Assembly: GCA_964569295.1 (NCBI GenBank)
Contig: CAZMVU010000230.1
Coordinates: 1-7,196 of the forward strand
DNA length: 7,196 nt
Reading direction: 5' to 3'
From: CAZMVU01 sp964569295
GTDB taxonomy: Bacteria; Hydrogenedentota; Hydrogenedentia; Hydrogenedentales; JAGMZX01
In this document: positions 1 through 6,097 of the stretch, piece by piece
How positions within the stretch are numbered: position 1 is the stretch's first letter
Layout: each line of letters begins with the position of its first letter
Program-made: the position numbers and the translations under genes
Notes under the pieces: generated by a model
Told to the model about the DNA's origin: nothing
The model's database searches: none
The model's input: the letters and a program-made list of their open reading frames with translations, nothing else

Positions 1-15
1 GCGAGGACAGTCCCT
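1..15. repeat. GGACAGTCC palindromic dispersed repeat, left edge copy
   Basis: The first 14 bases (GCGAGGACAGTCCC) are identical to 7169-7182 near the other end of the window. The core GGACAGTCC is an odd-length perfect palindrome. The copies at both ends have the same orientation and are each followed by a T-rich stretch and TTGCT. Related short palindromes are, from general knowledge, common as REP-like dispersed elements, often mobilised by REP-associated transposases. No transposase is in this window. Confidence 0.75.
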
Positions 16-69
16 TTGTTTGCTCAAGTGATGATGCAAGGCGGTACTGTCAGAGCTGCATCCTTAAGT

Positions 70-287
70 TAACGCGTATGGGCCGTTGGCCCAGGCTGGT
101 ATGGAACCGCGCCTTCGGCGCTCTGGAGACAGGTGGCGCGCGGGTTCCACAGCAGGCATCTTTCCTAAGCACAAGTCGCCCCGAACCAACACCCACGTAG
201 AGCACCTTCCCACCCTTGGGTTGTGCGTGGGCTGTGCCCGATTTTTCCCACGAACCACGTAACACGTTTTCCCGTCCTTGGGTTGTG
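70..287. repeat. Hairpin-rich intergenic element with internal direct repeat
   Basis: This gene-free stretch holds two perfect 5-bp hairpins 16 bases apart: GGGCC-GTT-GGCCC at 80-92 and GCGCC-TTC-GGCGC at 109-121. It also holds a 19-base direct repeat with 17 matches (207-225 and 269-287, sharing CCTTGGGTTGTG). Read on the minus strand it stays open for 84 codons and contains SLGQRP and KARFHTSLG. I recall such strings from many spurious hypothetical proteins in planctomycete-like and PVC genomes, which suggests a dispersed repeat rather than a gene. There is no ribosome binding site or recognisable domain. It may be a mobile remnant or a structured non-coding element. Confidence 0.45.
227..250 (+). 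repeat. 24-base dispersed repeat, copy A (inverted partner at 3850-3873)
   Basis: Compared with the reverse complement of 3850-3873, 20 of 24 bases match, including the unbroken core CCCGATTTTTCC. The two copies are in opposite orientation and bracket the protease and ceramidase-like genes. The CTGTCCCCGATTTTT-type string is one I remember from dispersed repeats in environmental bacteria; that part is recollection, not a search. Confidence 0.6.
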
Positions 288-320
288 GGCGCGGACCGCG
301 TCAATCAGGGGGCGAACGTG

Positions 321-329
321 TGCTAGACT
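321..329 (+). promoter_or_regulatory. Putative extended -10 promoter of the protease gene
   Basis: TGC-TAGACT fits the extended -10 pattern TGnTAnAnT. No good -35 box is visible 16-18 bases upstream. A transcript starting about 7 bases downstream would leave a leader of roughly 45 bases before the ATG at 381. It would also make the upstream in-frame ATG at 330 lie at or before the transcript start. Similar TG-plus-A/T hexamers stand before the ceramidase-like and CorB-like genes. Confidence 0.35.
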
Positions 330-380
330 ATGGGCATGGGAACGCTGCTGAAGGAAAGGGAAGCCGAGGTGTTGCGCAAT

Positions 381-1982
381 ATGAATCGTGGAGCGTGCTT
401 TGCCGGGTTGTTGATGGTGTTTGTGTCGGCCGTGGTAGCCGGCGGTGCCTGGGCGGCTGAAGCGCCTGGTGTCTCCGTGCCCGCGCCCAAGGATCCGGCG
501 GTTCTAAAAGCCGCCCTGTCTCCCATTGCGCCGGAATTGGTGGCCGATGCCCTGGCCACGAATTACCCCGTGTTTGTCTATGGGGATTACGCGGGGAAGA
601 ACCATGCCCTGGCGAAATCCAGCGCTGACGCTTCGCCCCCGCAGGTAGCGGTGAATGCGCCCCTGGGCGGCCAATCGGGCGCCATGTTCAGCACGGGGAT
701 GCAGCAGGGGGAGAGCTGGGTTTTTATGTGCGGTGTGCAATCGCTGGATGCCACGGCAATGCGCGTGCAGGTCACGCTGGACGCGCTCGAGCCGGGCGAG
801 TCCGTGTGGATGGTGGCGCCGCAGGCCAACCGCAGTTTTGGGCCGTATACGGCGGCGGATGCGGTGGAAGGGGGGCGCTGGCTACCGACGGTACTGGGTG
901 AGGAGGCAGTGGTCATGCTGCGCAGTTCGGCGCCGGATATGCCCGAGGTGACCATAACGCAGTACGCGCATTTCTATGCGGATTTCGGCACGCAGCGCAA
1001 ACTGCCGTGCCCGTTGCACGTGGCCTGCGTCGAAGATGCCGCTTTTGAGGACGCCACAAAGGCCGTGGGCATTCTCATTATCCCCGTTACCGCAGGCCAG
1101 GCGCTGTGCTCGGGTGCACTTATCAACAACCCGGACACGGTTTACTTCGAACCGTATTTCATCACGGCGGAACACTGCTTCCCCAACCGTGTGAACGCCG
1201 CGCAGGTGGAAGTGCGGTGGGATTACCTGGCGGCCAATTGCGACGGCAGCGGCGTGCCGGATATGGACAGCGTGCCGCAGAGCGCGGGGCGCGCTGTGCT
1301 TGCGCGTAATAGCACGCTCGATGGCGTGCTGCTCGAACTCGAGTCGGTGCCCATAGGCCATCGCGGCCGCACCTGGCTTGGTTGGGACACCGGCGTTCTG
1401 ACGGCGGACGCCGATGTAGCCGGTATTCATCATCCGGCCAACAGCGGCACGGGAAGCGAGCCCATGAAGGGCGCACTCGGCACGATTCAACAGGTGGGGG
1501 TGAACTTCTCGCTCGGCAAGTACCAGACCGAGGTGCAATGGGATGAGGGCATCACCAAGCAAGGGTCCTCCGGATCGCCGTTGCTCATGGGGGACTCGGA
1601 ACTCAAGGTTGTCGGCATGTTGTCGAGCGGCACGGTGCACGATTGCGCCACGCCCGAGCAGAATCTCGACTATTTCGCCTCGTTGCGCGAATTCTTCCCC
1701 GAGATTGGGTGCTACCTGGAGGGGGACACGCCGTGCGCGCCCTCTTCGGGCGCGGTGTGTCCCGCAAAGGCCGCATTCACCGAGGATCCGGAGGCGTTGG
1801 CCGGCTTGCGCGCTTTTCGCGATCAGGTGCTTGCGGCCAACACCTGGGGCCGGGAGCTTGTCGATGCCTACTACCGTGCTGCGCCCACCCTCGCGCGCAT
1901 GGTCGCGGCCTCGCCGGCGAACCGGCGCCTGTTCGCCATGGCGGCGCAGCCCTTCGCGGCGTGGGGCCGCAATACGCTATAG
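381..1982 (+). CDS. Secreted trypsin-like serine protease (lysyl-endopeptidase-like)
   Basis: This encodes a predicted 533-residue exported endopeptidase of the chymotrypsin fold. Residues 1-26 form a signal peptide (MNRG, a hydrophobic core, then an AWA-AE type cleavage site). Residues about 27-215 are a poorly recognised N-terminal region. The protease domain spans about 220-445. The catalytic triad can be placed as His265 (ITAEHC), Asp314 (STLDGVLLEL) and Ser397 (GSSGSP). Cys243 and Cys266 are positioned like the usual disulfide around the histidine, and IHHPAN at 349-354 resembles lysyl endopeptidases such as Achromobacter protease I. The C-terminal part (473-510) has LRAFRDQVL, GREL and DAYYRAAP. 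This is the helical module usually found after a CFIATAAYG box, here replaced by CPAKAAF. An in-frame ATG at 330 would put 17 charged residues before the signal peptide; 381, with GAGG 11 bases upstream, is preferred. Substrate specificity cannot be read from the sequence. Confidence 0.85.
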   Translation: MNRGACFAGLLMVFVSAVVAGGAWAAEAPGVSVPAPKDPAVLKAALSPIAPELVADALATNYPVFVYGDYAGKNHALAKSSADASPPQVAVNAPLGGQSGAMFSTGMQQGESWVFMCGVQSLDATAMRVQVTLDALEPGESVWMVAPQANRSFGPYTAADAVEGGRWLPTVLGEEAVVMLRSSAPDMPEVTITQYAHFYADFGTQRKLPCPLHVACVEDAAFEDATKAVGILIIPVTAGQALCSGALINNPDTVYFEPYFITAEHCFPNRVNAAQVEVRWDYLAANCDGSGVPDMDSVPQSAGRAVLARNSTLDGVLLELESVPIGHRGRTWLGWDTGVLTADADVAGIHHPANSGTGSEPMKGALGTIQQVGVNFSLGKYQTEVQWDEGITKQGSSGSPLLMGDSELKVVGMLSSGTVHDCATPEQNLDYFASLREFFPEIGCYLEGDTPCAPSSGAVCPAKAAFTEDPEALAGLRAFRDQVLAANTWGRELVDAYYRAAPTLARMVAASPANRRLFAMAAQPFAAWGRNTL

Positions 1983-1985
1983 CGT
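1974..1985. other. 12-base perfect palindrome across the protease stop codon
   Basis: ACGCTATAGCGT reads the same on both strands and contains the TAG stop at 1980-1982. As RNA it could form a 4-bp stem with a TATA loop. There is no T-run after it, so it is not a convincing terminator, and it may be chance. Confidence 0.3.
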
Positions 1986-2040
1986 GGCGTTGGGGACAGG
2001 GTCTGGCGAAACTCGTTCCCGTTGCGGGTGGTCCATAGAC

Positions 2041-2089
2041 AATGGTGTGTGTCAGCCTGTCGCGGCATGCAGTGAATGGTGTGTGTGTC
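2041..2089 (+). repeat. Direct repeat AATGGTGTGTGT, two copies 34 bases apart
   Basis: The copies are at 2041-2052 and 2075-2086. They lie between the protease stop and the putative promoter of the ceramidase-like gene, 60-110 bases upstream of its -10 hexamer. The even spacing (about three helical turns) would suit a dimeric or paired regulator site. The low-complexity GT content makes chance or slippage just as likely. Confidence 0.35.
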
Positions 2090-2144
2090 TTGTCCCGGGC
2101 AGACGCCGGCTTGTGCTCGAACCGCACGGCCGGTGGCTGTGGCC

Positions 2145-2153
2145 TGCCATAAT
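2145..2153 (+). promoter_or_regulatory. Putative extended -10 promoter of the ceramidase-like gene
   Basis: TGC-CATAAT matches an extended -10 (five of six bases of TATAAT, with TG one base upstream). No -35 box is evident at standard spacing. The predicted leader of about 45 bases contains a perfect hairpin CCGGC-TATCA-GCCGG at 2161-2175 and then GAGGAG at 2188-2193, nine bases before the GTG start. Confidence 0.4.
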
Positions 2154-2202
2154 GGTTGCACCGGCTATCAGCCGGCAGCGGTAAGTTGAGGAGTTTTGGA
2201 CT

Positions 2203-3822
2203 GTGCGATTTCTTGTGGGAATCATTGCCCTGTTATTGATCCTGGTTCTGGTGGGCGGCGGCTGCATGTTTGTGCGCATGCGCGGTCCCTTTCACAGCTA
2301 CGAACTGGATGTCCTGCTGCCGGCAGACCCGGCGGCGCAGGCGGCGGCCGGCCCCCTCGAGGTGGGTGTCGCCATGCACGAAGTCACGCCGGATATGTCC
2401 AAGTACGACACCTGGACGGACGTGAACGACAACAGCAAGTTCGATCCGGACGTTGACACCTACGAGGACCGCAACGGCAATGGACGGTTCGACGGAGTCT
2501 GGCTGGCGGGCTTCGGCACGAACCGCCCGGCCAAAGGCATTCACGACCCGTTATGGGCGCGCGCCATCGCCATGCGCAACAACGGCGTGACGGTCGCCAT
2601 GGTCACCGTTGACAGCATCGGCCTGTTTCACAACACCACCATTCGCATTCGCAAGGCGGTCGAGGCGACGCACGACGTGGACCATGTGGTGGTCTCGGCG
2701 ACCCATAACCACGAAGTGCCGGACACGATGAAGATCTGGAGTTTTTGGAAACGTATCGGCGGGCTGGACATTCCCGTGTTCGGATTTGACGAGGCGTACC
2801 TGGCCTTTCTCGAGGAGCGGACGGCGGCCGCAGTGAAAGATGCAGTGGACAACCTTGCCCCGGCCAACATGTACGCCGCCACGCTGGACCTGCCGGAAAA
2901 AGGCTTTGTCAGGGACTCGCGTAAACCGCACTGTATCGACAACAATGTGTACCTCTGGCGGTTCACCGAACCGGAAACAGATACCACCATCGCCACCTTC
3001 GTGAACTGGGGCAACCACCCGGAAACCCTTGGCAGCAAGAACTCGCTGGTGACCTCCGACTTTGTGCATTACCTGCGCGAGGGCGTCGAGAAAGGCGTGT
3101 CCGATCCGAACGGCGCCCCCGGCGTGGGTGGCATGTGCCTGTACTTCCAGGGTATGGTCGGCGGTCTCATGACCCAGCTCGGGGTCGCCGTGCCGCACCG
3201 TTCGGGTGAGGAAGTGTTTGAAGCAAACTCCTTCGAAAAGGCGCAAGCGCTCGGCGAAAACGTGGCCCTCGCGGTCAACAACGCGCTGCGCGACCCGCAG
3301 CTTGTGTGGCAGAACGAGAACCCTTACCTGGCCGTGGGCGCGCGCACGATGATTGCGCCGGCCGAGGGGCATTATAAGTGGGCGATCATGCTGGGCCTCC
3401 TTCACGAGGGCTATTACCTCGGCCGGGGCGCGAAGACCGAGGTGAACGTGCTTCACATCGGCGATGTGCGCGTGCTCACCGTACCCGGTGAAGTCTATCC
3501 GGAAATCGTGAAGGGGCCGGTCGAGGCGCGTCCGGGCCGCGACTTCGATATCGAGCCTGTCGAGGAACCGCCGCTCTACGACATCATGGACGGCAAGCAG
3601 AATCTCTGCATCGGCCTGGCGAACGATGAGATAGGCTACATCCTCCCCAAGAGCCAGTGGGACGCCGAACCACCGTGGACCTACGGCAACGACGACCAAT
3701 ACGGTGAGGGAAACTCGCCCGGACCCGACGTGGGCCCCGCGCTTCACGCCACCGCATCGAAGCTCATCCGTGACATGGAAGAGCGCTACGGCACAGCCGA
3801 GAATCTTGTCAGGGCCCAGTAA
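2203..3822 (+). CDS. Neutral/alkaline ceramidase-like protein, membrane-anchored, with calcium-loop inserts
   Basis: The 539-residue product looks like the N-terminal catalytic domain of neutral/alkaline non-lysosomal ceramidases, zinc amidases acting on ceramide-type lipids. It starts at GTG with GAGGAG nine bases upstream. Residues 4-20 are strongly hydrophobic and followed by Cys21 (VGGGC), so it is a membrane anchor or an atypical lipoprotein signal. The family run is AMHEVTPD (57-64), AGFG..RPAKGIHDPLWARA (102-121), VVSATHNHE (163-171), VNWGNHPETL (267-276), VPGEVYPEI (427-435) and GLANDEIGYILP (471-482). By family analogy the zinc ligands would be His168 or His170, His272, Glu430 and a late tyrosine such as Tyr500. 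Unusual are two acidic EF-hand/dockerin-like loops, DVNDNSKFDPD (73-83) and DRNGNGRFDG (89-98), and GMVGGLMT (317-324) where true ceramidases have the nucleophile segment NxGDVSP. Ceramidase activity is therefore doubtful. It follows the protease gene by 220 bases, with its own promoter signals. Confidence 0.8.
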   Translation: MRFLVGIIALLLILVLVGGGCMFVRMRGPFHSYELDVLLPADPAAQAAAGPLEVGVAMHEVTPDMSKYDTWTDVNDNSKFDPDVDTYEDRNGNGRFDGVWLAGFGTNRPAKGIHDPLWARAIAMRNNGVTVAMVTVDSIGLFHNTTIRIRKAVEATHDVDHVVVSATHNHEVPDTMKIWSFWKRIGGLDIPVFGFDEAYLAFLEERTAAAVKDAVDNLAPANMYAATLDLPEKGFVRDSRKPHCIDNNVYLWRFTEPETDTTIATFVNWGNHPETLGSKNSLVTSDFVHYLREGVEKGVSDPNGAPGVGGMCLYFQGMVGGLMTQLGVAVPHRSGEEVFEANSFEKAQALGENVALAVNNALRDPQLVWQNENPYLAVGARTMIAPAEGHYKWAIMLGLLHEGYYLGRGAKTEVNVLHIGDVRVLTVPGEVYPEIVKGPVEARPGRDFDIEPVEEPPLYDIMDGKQNLCIGLANDEIGYILPKSQWDAEPPWTYGNDDQYGEGNSPGPDVGPALHATASKLIRDMEERYGTAENLVRAQ

Positions 3823-3829
3823 CGGCCCT
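3811..3829 (+). other. Hairpin spanning the ceramidase-like stop codon
   Basis: AGGGCC (3811-3816) and GGCCCT (3824-3829) pair perfectly around a 7-base loop that includes the TAA stop. No T-run follows, so it is only a weak terminator candidate. It lies in the 37-base zone where this gene and the antisense ClC remnant overlap tail to tail. Confidence 0.3.
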
Positions 3830-3849
3830 CTATTCTCGAACACGCTTGC

Positions 3850-3873
3850 CCGGAAAAATCGGGGACAGGCCAC
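3850..3873 (-). repeat. 24-base dispersed repeat, copy B (inverted relative to 227-250)
   Basis: The plus strand reads GGAAAAATCGGGGACAGG at 3852-3869. Its reverse complement matches 227-250 at 20 of 24 positions. It lies in the out-of-frame tail of the broken ClC gene, beside another repeat at 3908-3932. Confidence 0.6.
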
Positions 3874-3907
3874 GCGCTCGCAAAGTCCTGCCGCCACGGC
3901 CATGTAA

Positions 3908-3932
3908 CCGCAGATGACGCGGATGGACGCAG
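3908..3932. repeat. CCGCAGATGACGCGGATG-type dispersed repeat
   Basis: The sequence contains two slightly different tandem units, GATGACGC and GATGGACGC. Strings of this kind (GCAGATgaCGCGGATg) are, from memory, a very common short dispersed repeat in environmental bacterial genomes. It sits about 20 bases from the point where the ClC homology stops (about 3950), so it probably marks the break. Confidence 0.5.
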
Positions 3933-4356
3933 CTCAAGAGGTCCACCCGCGCGAATGCGGCCCCCTTCCCGCGCCACCGCAAGCATGACCTCCGGCACCC
4001 CGTGGCCCTTGGTCTCCGGGGCAAAGTAGCGTGTGATCAGGCCGACCAGCAACCCGCCCAGGCCGATGATCGGGATGGTGTATGCGAGACCTATCCAGGG
4101 CGTGAGCAACGCGCCGCCCTGGCCGAGGAAAAGGTATTCCACCAAATCGATCAGCCGGCGAAACAGGACAGCCGCAAAACCCGCGCCTATGCCGATGGTC
4201 ACAGCAAATAAAATGGGCCCGACCGTTTCCGAGGTGCGCACGCGCTCGAAGAAACGGTCCCGGATATCGTGTATGATGTTCATGGGTATCCTCGAAGAAA
4301 GCACCGAGATAGGGCGATTCCCGCATAGATAGAGGAACGTTGGTGCGCGCTTCGCC

Positions 4357-4376
4357 GCCGGGCAAGGCGCCCCGGC
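4357..4376. other. GC-rich hairpin in the ClC leader
   Basis: GCCGGG (4357-4362) and CCCGGC (4371-4376) form a perfect 6-bp stem with an 8-base loop. It lies in the roughly 150-base leader between the putative minus-strand promoter and the ClC start. No T-run follows on either strand. It could be a leader structure, but no known riboswitch motif was recognised. Confidence 0.25.
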
Positions 4377-4435
4377 AAAGCGCCACGCGTCCGGTCACCC
4401 CAACAGAACGCACGTAAAGCACGCTGCGGCCCGCT

Positions 4436-4464
4436 ATATTACCCTGCGAAATCCGCTTACGCAA
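4436..4464 (-). promoter_or_regulatory. Putative sigma70-type promoter of the ClC remnant
   Basis: On the minus strand TTGCGT (4464-4459) and TAATAT (4441-4436) are separated by exactly 17 bases. This is the best -35/-10 pair I found in the window, though neither box is perfect (three and four of six). It points toward the truncated ClC gene and would give a leader of about 145 bases. Confidence 0.4.
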
Positions 4465-4556
4465 AAAGAAGGCAACCACGAAAGAGGCGCAGCGCCATGC
4501 GTCCTTCTTTCCCGCTGCCGCCATGGCCCGGAAAGGAATCGCCGGGGCCGGCTTGT

Positions 4557-4564
4557 TGTATCAT
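4557..4564 (+). promoter_or_regulatory. Putative -10 region of the CorB-like gene
   Basis: TATCAT at 4559-4564 (five of six bases of TATAAT) is directly preceded by TG. No -35 is convincing. The ribosome binding site AAGGAG is at 4581-4586, so the leader would be short, about 25 bases. Confidence 0.3.
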
Positions 4565-4594
4565 GCGCGTACCTATCAGTAAGGAGTATGTTCC

Positions 4595-5839
4595 ATGGTG
4601 GTCTTCATTGCCAGTGTAGCGGTGGCATTGGGCATTTCGTGCCTGTGTTCGCTTATGGAAGCGGCGCTGCTCAGCCTGTCGCCCAGTCAAGTGGCGGATA
4701 TCAACGAAAAGTCGCCCGCGAAGGGGCGCATCTGGCAGGGGTTCAAACGGCGGATCGACCGGCCCATCTCGGTGATCCTGGTCTTGAACACGGCGGCGCA
4801 CACCATCGGCGCATCGGTGGCGGGCGCGTCGTTCGACCAGCTCTACGGCCAGCAGCACGTCTGGCTGTTTTCGCTGCTGTTCACCTTTGCCATGCTCCAG
4901 TTCACGGAGATCACGCCAAAGACACTCGGCGTGCGGTTCAACCGGGAGTTGGCGGTGCTCATCGCGCGGCCGCTCTATTTGGGCGTGCTGGTGTTCGGAC
5001 CGCTCCTGGCGGTGTTGCGCTGGTTCAACAAGCCTTTCGATCGCCGCAGCGCCGAATCGGACACCACCCCCACGACCGAGGAGATCACGAGCCTGGCGAA
5101 GCTCGCCCTGTTCTCGCGCGAGATCACCCCGCAGCAGGCGCAGATCATCGGCGTGGCCACGCACCTCAACGACATCACCGCGAAAGACATCATGGTGCCC
5201 GTGGACCAGATTTCTTTCCTCGCGACGGATATGAAACTGGGCGATGCGCTTGTGGCGGCCCACGCCGACGCGCACACGCGGTATCCGGTGTGCGAAGGCG
5301 GCAACAAGGACACGGTGGTGGGTTATGTGAACTTCAAGGAGATCGCCTTTGCGCTGCGCACCAACCCGCATGATCCCAGCCTGCGCGGCATTGTGCGGCC
5401 CATACGTTTTGTGCATGAGGATGAGGTGGTCAGCCGCATGCTGCGCCGTTTCGTAAGCGAGCACGTGCATATGGCCATCGTGCAGGACGATAAAGGATGC
5501 ACGCTGGGAATGCTCACTCTTGAAGATATGCTCGAGGAGATGGTCGGTGAAATCGAAGACGAGTTCGACCGGCTGCCGCGCATGACCCACGTGCTCGGAG
5601 ACGGATCGACGCTCATGGTGGGCGGCGGCGCGCCGATCAGACAGGTGGCCGATCGGCTCGGGTTCGATGTAGAAAACCCGGCCATGTCGGTGTCCCGCTG
5701 GATTACGGATAGGCTGGGCCGCCCCCCCATGCGTGGCGAAGAGATCGCCGTCGGGCCATGCACCTGCACCGTGCGGCGCGTACGGCGCAACCACGTCTTC
5801 GAGGCGGTGTTCATGAAGCACCGCGAAAACGAGACCTGA
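4595..5839 (+). CDS. CorB/CNNM-type membrane protein (DUF21, two CBS, CorC domain)
   Basis: This is a complete 414-residue protein of the CNNM/CorB family, integral membrane proteins linked to magnesium or cobalt efflux and resistance. The N-terminal DUF21 domain has four hydrophobic segments (about 2-28, 57-77, 88-108, 125-145) with family motifs SLMEAALLSLSPSQV (19-33), NTAAHTIGAS (65-74) and TEITPKTLG (104-112). Two CBS domains follow. The first, about 193-255, has DIMVPVDQISFL and TRYPV. The second, about 262-325, has HMAIVQDDKG, GMLTLEDMLEEMVGEIEDEFD. A CorC/HlyC-type C-terminal domain covers about 333-408. The start is fixed by AAGGAG eight bases upstream; an ATG at 4588 lies in another frame. 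The gene stands alone, divergent from the ClC remnant. All key regions are present. Ion specificity cannot be decided from sequence alone, so no symbol is given. Confidence 0.9.
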   Translation: MVVFIASVAVALGISCLCSLMEAALLSLSPSQVADINEKSPAKGRIWQGFKRRIDRPISVILVLNTAAHTIGASVAGASFDQLYGQQHVWLFSLLFTFAMLQFTEITPKTLGVRFNRELAVLIARPLYLGVLVFGPLLAVLRWFNKPFDRRSAESDTTPTTEEITSLAKLALFSREITPQQAQIIGVATHLNDITAKDIMVPVDQISFLATDMKLGDALVAAHADAHTRYPVCEGGNKDTVVGYVNFKEIAFALRTNPHDPSLRGIVRPIRFVHEDEVVSRMLRRFVSEHVHMAIVQDDKGCTLGMLTLEDMLEEMVGEIEDEFDRLPRMTHVLGDGSTLMVGGGAPIRQVADRLGFDVENPAMSVSRWITDRLGRPPMRGEEIAVGPCTCTVRRVRRNHVFEAVFMKHRENET

Positions 5840-5870
5840 AACTCACGCCCGCACAAGGGCAACGGATTGC

Positions 5871-5903
5871 AGGCCGGCCCACGCATAGCTCGCGGCGGCC
5901 TTT
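5871..5903 (+). terminator. Possible weak terminator after the CorB-like gene
   Basis: AGGCCG (5871-5876) pairs with CGGCCT (5896-5901) across a 19-base loop, 32 bases after the stop codon, and is followed by only a short T-run. The long loop and poor T-run make this a low-confidence call. Confidence 0.2.
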
Positions 5904-5960
5904 CACGTTGCTGTTAAGGGGCTGCCTGTCCTGGTTTCTTCGCGCCCTGTCACACAAAGG

Positions 5961-6056
5961 GTGACTGCCGTCAATCAACCCCTCACCCGACGCGCCCACA
6001 AAGCCGTGCGCGAAGACATCCTCGATTCCCTTGACCGCATCCAGAACGCCACATAG
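5961..6056 (+). CDS. Doubtful 31-codon ORF or gene remnant
   Basis: Starting at GTG it reads VTAVNQPLTRRAHKAV, then REDILDSLDRIQNAT and a stop. Codon third positions are GC-rich like the real genes nearby, and the amphipathic RRAHKAVREDILDSLDRI part looks protein-like. The only Shine-Dalgarno-like bases (AAAGG) touch the start codon, and I recognise no family. The frame is open upstream to 5889 without an ATG. It could be the tail of a decayed gene, a small protein or chance. Confidence 0.25.
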   Translation: MTAVNQPLTRRAHKAVREDILDSLDRIQNAT

Positions 6057-6097
6057 AATAACCCTGCGTCCGAACCCAAATTCATGCAACGTTGGTG

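Larger units (their letters stand above)
3786..4283 (-). pseudogene. Truncated ClC chloride channel / H+ antiporter
   Basis: ClC proteins are membrane anion channels or anion/proton exchangers of 400 or more residues. Here only the first ~111 residues look like one. These are a first membrane helix (about 21-52) containing GIGAGFAAVLFRRLIDL, a second (about 66-87) containing GLGGLLVGLI, then APETKGHGVPEVMLAVA with GHGVPE (93-98) as the GSGIPE-type selectivity-filter motif, and EGGRIR at 106-111. The normal continuation (the GREGP filter region and all later helices) is absent. From about 3950 the frame reads unrelated repeat sequence until a stop at 3786, inside the 3' end of the ceramidase-like gene. 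The start at 4283 is supported by GAGG six bases upstream, better than the ATG at 4304. The remnant cannot form a channel. Its neighbour CorB-like gene is divergent. Confidence 0.85.

Noticed and set aside
50..304. 84-codon minus-strand frame as a real gene
   Set aside because: It is composed of repeat/hairpin DNA, has no ribosome binding site and resembles recurrent spurious translations of a dispersed repeat.
330..380. ATG at 330 as the protease start
   Set aside because: It would place a charged 17-residue extension before a clean signal peptide, has no well-spaced ribosome binding site and sits at the putative promoter -10.
882..1640. 252-codon minus-strand frame
   Set aside because: It lies antisense to the protease catalytic domain, with no motif and no ribosome binding site.
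2551..3903. 450-codon open frame on the minus strand
   Set aside because: It is antisense to the ceramidase-like gene, whose plus-strand protein carries clear family motifs. The minus product is rich in His/Arg/Val with no recognisable domain, as expected for an antisense shadow of GC-rich codons.
4284..4435. Fluoride riboswitch in the ClC leader
   Set aside because: ClC-type genes are sometimes controlled by this riboswitch, but I could not find its GATGG and CTGATGA-type conserved segments in the leader; only a plain GC-rich hairpin is visible.
4457..5821. 454-codon open frame on the minus strand
   Set aside because: It is the antisense shadow of the complete CorB-like gene; composition is His/Arg-rich and no start signals or motifs are present.
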